DNA of 64,000 nt from Halomonas sp. 7T (lineage in GTDB: Bacteria; Pseudomonadota; Gammaproteobacteria; Pseudomonadales; Halomonadaceae). The notes under the pieces were generated by a model. The model was not told the DNA's origin. It saw only the letters and a list, made by a program, of their open reading frames with translations, and searched no databases. The position numbers and the translations under genes were made by a program. Shown here piece after piece: positions 33,045 through 41,353 of the stretch. The stretch lies in assembly GCF_025643255.1 (NCBI RefSeq), contig NZ_CP087112.1:248001-312000 (forward strand), in the 5' to 3' direction. Positions within the stretch are counted from its first letter, which is position 1. Every line of letters begins with the position of its first letter.

Positions 33045-34259
33045 TTAAATAATCCCCGCCTTTCTTAGCGCTTGGCGCTGCTCGAGGGTAATGCCGACCT
33101 CCTCCAGGACACGTTCGGTGTGCTCGCCCAAGTAGGGGGGCGCAGTCGTCGCACTCATGGATTCGCCGTTAATACGGATCGGATTAGCTACTAGGTCTAC
33201 CTGGCCTGCTTGGCTGTGCGGTAGCGTTTGTTTGAGGCCACGGGCCTTCACATGAGGGTCGTCAAAGACGCGATCCAGGGTATTGATTGGCCCGCAGGGG
33301 ACGCCCACTGCTTCAAAGGCCGACAGCCAGGTGTCGGTAGGCTGTGAAGCTAGCGCCAGTTCGAGCAGCGGCACTAAGGTGTCGCGATGCTGTACACGGC
33401 TACCGTTGGTGGCAAAGCGCTCATCTGAAGCAAGCTGCGGTTGATCAATCACCTGACAGAAGCGTTTGAACTGCTCGTCGTTACCCACCGCCACAATCAT
33501 ATGGCCGTCTGCCGTGGCAAACGCTTGGTAGGGCACGATGTTGGGGTGGGCATTGCCTAGCCGCTGCGGCACGTGGCCAGAGGTCAGGTAGTTCAGCGCC
33601 TGATTGGCGAGGACGCCCACCTGCACATCCATCAGCGCCAAATCGATATGGCAGCCTTCGCCCGTGTCGCGGCGCTGGTAGAGCGCTGCCAGCACTGCGT
33701 TGGCAGCGTATAAACCGGTAAAAATGTCGGTAAACGCCACGCCGCTTTTGACCGGGCCGCCGCCGGGTTCGCCGTCCGGCTTGCCGGTCAGGCTCATAAT
33801 CCCGCCCATGGCCTGAATCATAAAGTCGTAGCCCGCCCGGTGGGCGTAGGGGCTTTCTTGGCCAAAGCCGGTAATGGAGCAGTATATAATACCGGGATGA
33901 ATCGCCTTTAAGCTGGCGTAATCCAGGCCGTACTTCTTTAGCCCACCGACTTTGAAGTTCTCCAGCACCACATCCGATTGAGCAGCGAGCTGTTTAATCA
34001 GCGCCTGGCCTTCGGGTTTGGCCATGTCCACCGTCACCGAGCGCTTACCGCGGTTTGCACACAGGTAATACGCTGATTCCGTGCTGCCGGAGAGCCACGG
34101 AGGCCCCCAGTGGCGCGTATCATCGCCGCTTTGGGGGCGCTCGATTTTGATCACCTCGGCACCCATATCGGCCAGCATCTGCCCGCACCAGGGGCCTGCC
34201 AGTACGCGAGAAATATCGAGTACTTTAATGCCTGCCAGGGGCTTTGCGGCTGTGCTCAT
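33045..34259 (-). CDS. CaiB/BaiF family CoA-transferase, probably glutarate CoA-transferase
   Basis: Family III CoA-transferase of 404 residues. Motifs are IKVLDISRVLAGPWCGQMLA with MGAEVIKIERP at the N-terminus, NRGKRSVTVDMAKPEGQ, the catalytic aspartate in LALMDVQVG, and RLGNAHPNIVPYQAF. It sits 42 nt downstream of the glutaryl-CoA dehydrogenase gene on the same strand, so its likely role is activation of glutarate to glutaryl-CoA from succinyl-CoA, as in the human SUGCT and Pseudomonas gcd loci. The CoA donor and acceptor are inferred from context. Confidence 0.82.
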   Translation of the reverse strand: MSTAAKPLAGIKVLDISRVLAGPWCGQMLADMGAEVIKIERPQSGDDTRHWGPPWLSGSTESAYYLCANRGKRSVTVDMAKPEGQALIKQLAAQSDVVLENFKVGGLKKYGLDYASLKAIHPGIIYCSITGFGQESPYAHRAGYDFMIQAMGGIMSLTGKPDGEPGGGPVKSGVAFTDIFTGLYAANAVLAALYQRRDTGEGCHIDLALMDVQVGVLANQALNYLTSGHVPQRLGNAHPNIVPYQAFATADGHMIVAVGNDEQFKRFCQVIDQPQLASDERFATNGSRVQHRDTLVPLLELALASQPTDTWLSAFEAVGVPCGPINTLDRVFDDPHVKARGLKQTLPHSQAGQVDLVANPIRINGESMSATTAPPYLGEHTERVLEEVGITLEQRQALRKAGII

Positions 34260-34301
34260 TGGGTGCCTCGCGCTTAGTTGGTATAGCTTTGTTGATATAG
34301 C

Positions 34302-35480
34302 TTAGAAGAATGACTGAATGCCGGTCTGTGCGCGGCCCAGAATCAGGGCGTGCACATCGTGGGTACCTTCGTAGGTATTCACGGACTCCAGGTTCACCAT
34401 ATGACGAATCACGCCGTACTCATCAGACACGCCGTTACCGCCGTGCATATCGCGGGAGACGCGAGCGATATCCAGCGCTTTACCGCAGTTGTTGCGCTTG
34501 ATCAGCGAGATCATTTCCGGGGCCCAGTTGTCGCTGTCCATCAGGCGGCCCACCTGCAGGGCAGCTTGCAGGCCCAGGGTGATTTCCGTCTGCATATCGG
34601 CGAGCTTTTTCTGGATCAGCTGGTTGGCGGCCAGCGGGCGGCCAAACTGCTTGCGGTCTAGGGTGTACTGACGTGCGGCGTGCCAGCAGAATTCAGCGGT
34701 GCCCATCACGCCCCAAGCAATGCCGTAGCGCGCTTTGTTCAAGCAGCCGAAGGGGCCTTTCAAGCCACTGACGTTAGGCAGCAGGTTCTCTTCAGGAACG
34801 AAGGCATTGTCCAGCACGATTTCGCCGGTGATGGAGGCTCGCAGCGATACTTTGCCTTCGATTTTTGGGGTAGAGAAGCCTTCGGTGCCGCGCTCAACAA
34901 TAAAGCCTTTGATCTGGTTATCGTGAGCGGCGGATTTCGCCCATACCACGGCAATATCGGCAATCGGGCTGTTGGTGATCCACATCTTCGCGCCGGTCAG
35001 GCGGTAGCCGCCATCGACTTTTTCTGCGCGGGTGATCATGGAGCCCGGGTCGGAGCCATGGTCGGGTTCGGTCAGGCCAAAGCAACCCACCATCTCGCCG
35101 CTGGCAAGCTTAGGTAGGTATTTATGCTTCTGCTCTTCAGAGCCGTAGGCTTCAATGGGGTACATCACCAGCGACGACTGCACGCTCATGGCAGAGCGGT
35201 AGCCGGAATCGACACGCTCTACTTCGCGGGCAATCAGGCCGTAGGCCACGTGATTCACGCCTGCGCCGCCGTACTCCGAGGAAACCGTCGCGCCTAGCAA
35301 GCCCAGTTCACCCATCTCCGACATGATGTCGCGGTCAAAACGCTCTTCACGGAACGCGCTGAGCACGCGTGGCTGCAGGTTTTCCTGGCAGTAGTCGTGA
35401 GCCGCATCGCGGATCTGGCGCTCTTCGTCGGTGAGTTGGCTTTCCAGCAGTAGCGGGTCGTCCCAGTTAAAGCGTGTCAT
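34302..35480 (-). CDS. gcdH: Glutaryl-CoA dehydrogenase
   Basis: Acyl-CoA dehydrogenase family flavoprotein of 392 residues that oxidatively decarboxylates glutaryl-CoA to crotonyl-CoA in lysine and glutarate breakdown. The N-terminus [20 protein letters not shown] is characteristic of GcdH. FAD and substrate motifs are [32 protein letters not shown], and [20 protein letters not shown], with the catalytic glutamate in [20 protein letters not shown]. The start at 35480 (CGGAG upstream) is preferred to one 36 nt earlier. Confidence 0.93.
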   Translation of the reverse strand: MTRFNWDDPLLLESQLTDEERQIRDAAHDYCQENLQPRVLSAFREERFDRDIMSEMGELGLLGATVSSEYGGAGVNHVAYGLIAREVERVDSGYRSAMSVQSSLVMYPIEAYGSEEQKHKYLPKLASGEMVGCFGLTEPDHGSDPGSMITRAEKVDGGYRLTGAKMWITNSPIADIAVVWAKSAAHDNQIKGFIVERGTEGFSTPKIEGKVSLRASITGEIVLDNAFVPEENLLPNVSGLKGPFGCLNKARYGIAWGVMGTAEFCWHAARQYTLDRKQFGRPLAANQLIQKKLADMQTEITLGLQAALQVGRLMDSDNWAPEMISLIKRNNCGKALDIARVSRDMHGGNGVSDEYGVIRHMVNLESVNTYEGTHDVHALILGRAQTGIQSFF

Positions 35481-35564
35481 GGCGTGAACTCCGAATAGTG
35501 ATCTTGTTGAGTCCAATGTATCGCCGTTATTTAAAAATATCTACATTTTTTTAAAACGCAGAAT

Positions 35565-36254
35565 TTAACGGATGCCACGGGCTTGAAGTACCCGAGTAAT
35601 GATCGGCACCGGCGTCATTAGGTGGTCACGCATCAGGTTGGCGGCTTGCTCAGCATTTCGCGCCAGAATTACGTCTACCAGTGCGGCATGCTCTTGGCGT
35701 TTGGTTTCAAGGGCTTGGGGCGACATGACGGTCTCTTGCAGCCATAAGTGGCGGTAGCGCTCTACCTGATCAAACAGGGTGTCGCGCATTTGCAGCAGGT
35801 GCGGCGAGTTACAGCCACTGGCGATGGCGGTGTGAAATGCTTTGTGGCGTAAATCCCAGCCGTCCAGCAACTCATCGGGGGAGCTAACCTCGGTCACCTT
35901 GGCTAAGCGGTGAGCGGTCGCCAGCACGTTGGCTTCCCAATCGTCATCGCCGCGCTCAATCGCCAAGCGTAAAATCAGCCCTTCTAACTGGGCGCGGGCA
36001 TCGTAAATATCGTTTAGCTCGGCCAGGGACATCGCGGCCACCCGATAACCGCGCTGGCTAATTGCTACTACTAAACGGTCGGCCACCAGTTGGGAAAGCG
36101 CTTCGCGTAGCGGTCCTGTGCTTACTCCGTAATACTCTTTTAAGCGGCTCATCAAAAGCTTCTCTTCAGGCGCATAGCGGCCGCGAATGATGTCGTGCTT
36201 TAGCGCGTGGTAGGCGCTAATCGCGAGGTTTTGGCGCGGCGCATCGTGCTCCAT
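35565..36254 (-). CDS. GntR family regulator with FCD domain (CsiR-like)
   Basis: A 229-residue transcription regulator. An N-terminal winged helix (about 10-75, with EKLLMSRLKEYYGVSTGPLR and EALSQLVADRLV) is followed by an FCD effector domain (80-215) whose metal-binding histidines are visible (HKAFHTAIASG, HAALVDVILA). In E. coli the FCD regulator CsiR represses csiD-lhgO-gabDTP and responds to glutarate. This gene lies divergent to lhgO and upstream of gcdH, so it most probably controls both, with glutarate as a likely effector. Confidence 0.85.
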   Translation of the reverse strand: MEHDAPRQNLAISAYHALKHDIIRGRYAPEEKLLMSRLKEYYGVSTGPLREALSQLVADRLVVAISQRGYRVAAMSLAELNDIYDARAQLEGLILRLAIERGDDDWEANVLATAHRLAKVTEVSSPDELLDGWDLRHKAFHTAIASGCNSPHLLQMRDTLFDQVERYRHLWLQETVMSPQALETKRQEHAALVDVILARNAEQAANLMRDHLMTPVPIITRVLQARGIR

Positions 36255-36366
36255 AAGAACTCCTTAGACCCATCTAGGGGTAGACCAATGTCGGGGCGTG
36301 GCGGTCAACGTTGAATAACGGCTATTATCAATAAATTTTAAAAATTTGGCACAGGTAACGACATTT

Positions 36367-37563
36367 ATGTGGGATTTCATCATTGTGGGCGGCGGCATAC
36401 TGGGGTTTTCCACCGCGATGCAGCTGCAAAAAGCCTACCCGGATAAGCGCCTGCTGGTCATCGAGAAAGAGGCGGGGGCGGCGCAGCACCAAACTGGCCA
36501 CAACAGCGGGGTGATTCACGCGGGGGTGTACTACACGCCGGGTAGCCTGAAAGCGAAGTTTTGCCAGGAAGGCAACCGCGCCACGCGTGAGTTCTGTGAC
36601 CAGCACGGCGTGAATTACGACATCTGCGGCAAACTGTTAGTCGCCACCAACGCGCTTGAAAAACAGCGCATGGAGGCGTTGTGGGAGCGCACTGCCGCTA
36701 ACGGCCTGGAGCGTGAGTGGCTAGAGGCCGATGCGCTCAAGGAGCGCGAGCCCAACATCACCGGTGTGGCGGGCATTTTCGTGCCTTCTAGCGGCATTGT
36801 AAATTACGCCGAGGTGACTCGCGCCATGGCGGCAGAGTTTACGCGCCTCGGCGGTGAGATCCGCTTTAACCACTGTGTCACCGGCCTCGAAGAGCGTGCC
36901 GATGAGGTGGTGGTGACGACTCAGCAGGAAACGTTTACCGGCCGCTATTTGGTCTCTTGTTCGGGCTTAATGGCGGACCGGGTCATTCGTATGCTGGGCA
37001 AAGACCCGGGCTTTATGATCTGCCCCTTCCGTGGTGAGTACTACCTGCTGCCCGAGCGCCATAACCAGATCGTGAACCACTTGATTTACCCGATTCCTGA
37101 CCCTGCTATGCCGTTTTTAGGGGTGCACCTTACCCGCATGATTGACGGCACGGTGACCGTTGGCCCTAACGCGGTGCTGGCGCTGAAGCGCGAGGGTTAC
37201 CGTAAGCAAGATATGTCGCTCAGCGATATGGGCCAGATGTTTACGCATCCTGGTATTTTGAAGGTGTTAGGTAAACACCTGAAACCAGGGCTGTTTGAGA
37301 TGAAAAATTCGCTCTACAAGCGCGGTTATCTTGAGTTGGTGCGCAAGTACTGCCCCAGCTTAACGCTTGACGACCTAACGCCTTACCCGGCGGGTGTGCG
37401 TGCTCAGGCAGTCTCTAACGACGGCAAGTTGGTGGATGATTTTCTGTTTGTGAATACTAAGCGCACGGTGAATGTGGGCAACGCGCCTTCGCCTGCGGCG
37501 ACCTCGGCACTGCCCATTGGTGCTCATATCGTGGAGCAAGTGAAGGCTCAGCTTGGCGAGTAA
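36367..37563 (+). CDS. lhgO: L-2-hydroxyglutarate oxidase
   Basis: FAD-dependent oxidase of the DAO family, 398 residues, which turns L-2-hydroxyglutarate into 2-oxoglutarate and passes electrons to the quinone pool. It opens with WDFIIVGGGILGFSTAMQLQ (FAD motif) and has HQTGHNSGVIHAGVYYTPGS, PSSGIVNYAEV and PAGVRAQAVS, all typical of LhgO/L2HGDH. I chose the ATG at 36367, with AGGTAA upstream, over an in-frame TTG 21 nt earlier. The csiD hydroxylase that makes this substrate from glutarate in E. coli is not in the window. Confidence 0.93.
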   Translation: MWDFIIVGGGILGFSTAMQLQKAYPDKRLLVIEKEAGAAQHQTGHNSGVIHAGVYYTPGSLKAKFCQEGNRATREFCDQHGVNYDICGKLLVATNALEKQRMEALWERTAANGLEREWLEADALKEREPNITGVAGIFVPSSGIVNYAEVTRAMAAEFTRLGGEIRFNHCVTGLEERADEVVVTTQQETFTGRYLVSCSGLMADRVIRMLGKDPGFMICPFRGEYYLLPERHNQIVNHLIYPIPDPAMPFLGVHLTRMIDGTVTVGPNAVLALKREGYRKQDMSLSDMGQMFTHPGILKVLGKHLKPGLFEMKNSLYKRGYLELVRKYCPSLTLDDLTPYPAGVRAQAVSNDGKLVDDFLFVNTKRTVNVGNAPSPAATSALPIGAHIVEQVKAQLGE

Positions 37564-37711
37564 TGTTGCTATTGGCATCAAACGCGCAAGCCGTGCTAAC
37601 TTCTCTGCACCGCTTCTGCTTGCCGTTTACGACAGCGAGAAGCTGGGGCACTACACCTCCCTAATTCGTCAACCATACCTATAAGTCCAAGTAAGGACGG
37701 AGGAAACGCTC

Positions 37712-38671
37712 ATGAGAACGCTAAAATACGCAGCGGCAGCATCCATGTTAGCCGTAGCACTGCCTGCCAGTGCGCAACAGCTTTCCATTGCTACCGGTGG
37801 TACCGGCGGCGTTTATTATCCGATCGGCGGTGGCTTTGCCGAGATGATCAACAATCATATTGAAGGTGCTCAGGCCACGGCCGAAGTGACCGGTGCGTCT
37901 GTCGAGAACATGGGTCTGATCATGCGCGGTGATGCTGACCTGGCGCTCGTATTGGCTGATACCGCCTATCAGGCCTATACCGGTACTGGGGATTTTGAAA
38001 GCCGTCAAATCGAGAATACCCGTGCGTTGGCCTCTGTGTACCCCAATGCTGTTCAGCTTGTTACGCTGGCGGAATCCGACATCCATACCATTGCAGACCT
38101 AGCCGGTAAGCGAGTTTCCGTGGGCGCACCGGGTAGCGGCACCGAGCTTAACGCTCGTGCGGTGCTGGAGGCGAATGGCGTCAGCTATGAAGACTTCACC
38201 CCTCAGCGTCTTAACTTTAACGAGACCGCCGATGCGATCCGTGATGGCGATATCGATGCCGGTTTCTGGAGCGTTGGGCCACCCACTAGTTCTATTCTGA
38301 ACTTGGCAGCCACACGAGATATTCGCCTGATTGGCTTATCAGACGAAGAAATTGCCAACGCCCAGGAAACAGTAGAGGTTTTTGCTCCCTATGAGCTGGC
38401 CGCAGGCATGTACGATGGCATGGACGAAGCGGTGCAAACCATCGGTATTCCCAACGTGCTGGTCGTCAATGCGGATATGGATGAAGAGCTGGCCTACCAG
38501 CTAACCCAGCTGCTGTTTGAAAACACCGATGAGCTGATTGCCGTTCATCCGGCGGCCAACGACACTACCGTCGAGTTCACCATGAACTCCACGCCGGTGC
38601 CGCTACACCCGGGCGCGATTCGCTACTTCGAAGAAGTAGGCGCTGAGATTCCGGATCGTCTGCGTCAGTAA
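37712..38671 (+). CDS. TAXI family TRAP transporter solute-binding protein
   Basis: Periplasmic receptor of 319 residues with a signal peptide (RTLKYAAAASMLAVALPASA). The mature protein begins QQLSIATGGTGGVYYPIGGG, the defining pattern of TAXI receptors, and has VSVGAPGSGTELNARAVLEA and FWSVGPPTSSI. It delivers an unidentified solute to the fused permease encoded two genes downstream. Some TAXI receptors bind glutamate or 2-oxoglutarate; that would fit the neighbouring glutarate cluster, but it is only an inference. AAGGACGGAGGA precedes the ATG. Confidence 0.9.
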   Translation: MRTLKYAAAASMLAVALPASAQQLSIATGGTGGVYYPIGGGFAEMINNHIEGAQATAEVTGASVENMGLIMRGDADLALVLADTAYQAYTGTGDFESRQIENTRALASVYPNAVQLVTLAESDIHTIADLAGKRVSVGAPGSGTELNARAVLEANGVSYEDFTPQRLNFNETADAIRDGDIDAGFWSVGPPTSSILNLAATRDIRLIGLSDEEIANAQETVEVFAPYELAAGMYDGMDEAVQTIGIPNVLVVNADMDEELAYQLTQLLFENTDELIAVHPAANDTTVEFTMNSTPVPLHPGAIRYFEEVGAEIPDRLRQ

Positions 38672-38695
38672 GCAGCGCGTGGAGGACTGTTCGCT

Positions 38696-39211
38696 ATGCA
38701 GTGCCGAGCAATACGGCTAATAGCGCTCCTCTTGATATGTTTACCATTCGCCGAAGTGGGGGCTTCCTCCGCTTCGGCGTCTGCGTCTGGGCGGTTAACG
38801 GTGACCACTGAACAGGGCGATGCCCTAGTGGACGTGGTGGTACCTGAGGGCGGCCGGTGGTGTATCCAGTGGCAGCACTCAGTCGAGCACTTCACGGTGC
38901 TGGACTGTTACCGCAATGCAGGCGGCATCATGCAGCTAGAGCGTAGCCACCAGCCGGACTTTGCCGCCGGGCTTGGGCATATTGCGGGGCGTGGCGAGCA
39001 GGTATCCGATGGCGAGGGCGGCTACTGGATTAACGCGATCGACGAGCCGGTGGCGAACAATCGCTATGTGCTGCGGGTGGGGTCAGCGGCCGTGAACCAC
39101 CGTGTGATCTGGCCTGATGGTGAGCATCCTATCGTGAGCTTAAGCCATAGGGTGGCCGGGCAGCGTGTGACTATTCAACTGACACCGCCTGACGCGATCC
39201 CGCGTAGATAA
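38696..39211 (+). CDS. DUF1850 protein of the TAXI-TRAP operon
   Basis: A 171-residue protein with an N-terminal hydrophobic signal (IRLIALLLICLPFAEVGASS) and the DUF1850 core with WCIQWQHSVEHFTVLDCYRN. DUF1850 genes are very often found between the TAXI receptor and fused permease genes, as here, and are thought to be accessory to transport. Molecular role unknown. The gene lies 24 nt after the receptor stop. Confidence 0.82.
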   Translation: MQCRAIRLIALLLICLPFAEVGASSASASASGRLTVTTEQGDALVDVVVPEGGRWCIQWQHSVEHFTVLDCYRNAGGIMQLERSHQPDFAAGLGHIAGRGEQVSDGEGGYWINAIDEPVANNRYVLRVGSAAVNHRVIWPDGEHPIVSLSHRVAGQRVTIQLTPPDAIPRR

Positions 39212-39243
39212 AAAACAAGCAAGACAACGCTTCCGAGGACTTC

Positions 39244-41262
39244 ATGAGCGAATCCACGCCACCGCCGGTTGTAATGCCAGGCGGTAATGCGATTCAACCC
39301 CGCATGGTGCTGTGGTGTATCACCATTGTGGCGGTGGGACTTTCCTTGTTCCAACTTTACTCTGCCGGCATTCAGCCATTGGGGCTGTTTTATCAGCGTA
39401 GCATTCACTTAGCGCTGATTATGTTGCTGGCATTTCTTATGTTTCCGGCTTTCGGTCCAAAGCGAAAACGTGGCGTGCTTGGCTGGGGAATAGATTGCCT
39501 GTTCTTAGCGGGCGCACTGCTTACTGGCGGCTACTTAGTCCTTAACCTGGACGCGATTTTTAGCCGTGCTGGGTTCTGGAACGAGACGGATATTCTGGTC
39601 GCCTGTATTGCCACGGTAACCGTGTTAGAAGCCAGCCGGCGCGCGGTAGGTTTTGGCATGACGGTGATTGGTCTGCTGGCTATTATCTATGCCTTTGCAG
39701 GGCCGCGGGGGGAGCTGCCTTGGTTAGGCGAGTGGATGCCCGGTATTCTCTCGCATCGTGGTTACTCCCTTGACCGCGTAGCGGGGCAGCTCTACCTGGG
39801 CCAGGAGGGTATCTTTGGCCTGCCGTTAGGGGTGGCGGCGACGTATATCTTTATCTTTGTACTGTTTGGCGCGTTCCTAGAAAGCACCGGGGCGGGTAAA
39901 TTCTTTATCGATATGGCCTACGCTGCTACCGGGCGCCAGCGCGGCGGCCCGGCGAAAGCCGCCGTATTAGCCTCGGCGGGAATGGGGTCGATTTCCGGTA
40001 GCGCCATTGCCAACGTAGTGACGACCGGCGCGTTTACTATCCCGCTGATGAAAAAGCTCGGTTATAAGCCAAAGCAGGCCGGGGGTATCGAAGCGGCCGC
40101 GTCTACCGGTGGGCAAATTATGCCGCCGCTAATGGGCGCTGGCGCGTTTTTGATTGCGGAATATACCAATACGCCTTACTTAGAGATCGTCAAAATCAGT
40201 ATTCTTCCGGCGATCATGTACTTCGCGACGGTCTATCTCTTCGTGCACATCATTGCTTTGAAGCAAGGCATGCAGGGCTTGCCGAAAAGCGAGTTGCCGC
40301 AGATGCGCCAGGTCATGAAGGATGGCTGGCACTTTTTGCTACCGCTGGCGGTGTTGGTATGGCTTCTGGCGATGAATATGTCGCCCATGCGGGTGGGCTA
40401 CTACGCGGTAGTGACCATGGTAGTAGTGGCGGTATTACGCTATGCCTTGTGGTACTTCTTTGTGGCCCCCCATCAGGGACAGCCAGTGACGTTTGAACGC
40501 ACACAGGGCGTTGTATGGGCAGGCCTCGTCAAGTTAGTGCAAGGCCTAGAGCTAGGCGCACGCAATGCGGTGGCGGTCTCCATGGCCTGTGCGGTGGCGG
40601 GGATTATTGTTGGGGTTGTCGGCCTGACAGGGCTGGGGCTTAAGTTCTCCTCCATGATGCTGGCGTTCTCAGGCGGTAATTTGGTGCTGGCACTGGTCAT
40701 GGTGCTGCTGGCAAGTTTAATTCTTGGCATGGGGCTGCCGGTCACCGCGAGCTACATTGTGTTGATTGTACTGGTCGGACCGGCGCTGACCGCTGAGTTT
40801 GGGGTGCCGCTATTGATTGCTCACTTGGTAGTCTTCTGGTACTCGCAGGATTCTAACGTGACGCCGCCCATCGCCTTGGCTGGCTTTGCTGGGGCGGCCA
40901 TTGCGGGCAGTAAACCTATGGAGACCGGTTTCCAGGCGTGGAAATTTGCCAAAGGGCTCTATTTGATTCCGCTGTTTATGGTGTTCAACCCGGAAATCAT
41001 TGTCGGCGGCCCGGTGCCTGTCGTGATTTGGAATGCGATTATCGCGATTCTTGCTCTGGGTGCCTTTGCGGCCTCTTTAGAGGGCTATCTCTTCACTAAA
41101 ATGTCGCTGGTACCACGCTTGGCGATTGGCGCTGCTATCTTCGGTGTGTTCTACCCGAGCTTACTCACTGAGGTGGCGGGTGTCGCCGTCATGGTGGTGG
41201 CGATAGGGGCTAATTGGCTGGCAAGTAAGCGTGAGTCCCAGGCAACCCCCATGGCGGGTTAA
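39244..41262 (+). CDS. TRAP transporter fused permease (TAXI type, 4TM/12TM)
   Basis: Integral membrane protein of 672 residues in which the small (DctQ) and large (DctM) permease parts are fused, as is usual for TAXI systems. The fused N-terminal segments run from 15 to about 150. The DctM core includes ASAGMGSISGSAIANVVTTG, AAASTGGQIMPPLMGAGAFL, LILGMGLPVTASYIVLIVLV and WYSQDSNVTPPIALAGFAGA. It completes the receptor-DUF1850-permease operon and is followed by a strong bidirectional terminator. Confidence 0.92.
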   Translation: MSESTPPPVVMPGGNAIQPRMVLWCITIVAVGLSLFQLYSAGIQPLGLFYQRSIHLALIMLLAFLMFPAFGPKRKRGVLGWGIDCLFLAGALLTGGYLVLNLDAIFSRAGFWNETDILVACIATVTVLEASRRAVGFGMTVIGLLAIIYAFAGPRGELPWLGEWMPGILSHRGYSLDRVAGQLYLGQEGIFGLPLGVAATYIFIFVLFGAFLESTGAGKFFIDMAYAATGRQRGGPAKAAVLASAGMGSISGSAIANVVTTGAFTIPLMKKLGYKPKQAGGIEAAASTGGQIMPPLMGAGAFLIAEYTNTPYLEIVKISILPAIMYFATVYLFVHIIALKQGMQGLPKSELPQMRQVMKDGWHFLLPLAVLVWLLAMNMSPMRVGYYAVVTMVVVAVLRYALWYFFVAPHQGQPVTFERTQGVVWAGLVKLVQGLELGARNAVAVSMACAVAGIIVGVVGLTGLGLKFSSMMLAFSGGNLVLALVMVLLASLILGMGLPVTASYIVLIVLVGPALTAEFGVPLLIAHLVVFWYSQDSNVTPPIALAGFAGAAIAGSKPMETGFQAWKFAKGLYLIPLFMVFNPEIIVGGPVPVVIWNAIIAILALGAFAASLEGYLFTKMSLVPRLAIGAAIFGVFYPSLLTEVAGVAVMVVAIGANWLASKRESQATPMAG

Positions 41263-41292
41263 GCGGCCCTAAAAACACCAACATGCTGACGT

Positions 41293-41329
41293 AAAAAAGC
41301 CCGGAAACCATGTGGTTTCCGGGCTTTTG
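41293..41329. terminator. Strong bidirectional terminator
   Basis: AGCCCGGAAACC (from 41298) pairs perfectly with GGTTTCCGGGCT (to 41325), with flanking A and T runs on the two sides. It separates the TRAP permease gene from the convergent PBP1A gene. Confidence 0.9.
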
Positions 41330-41353
41330 CTTGCCGTGGGAGTGACGGCGTGA

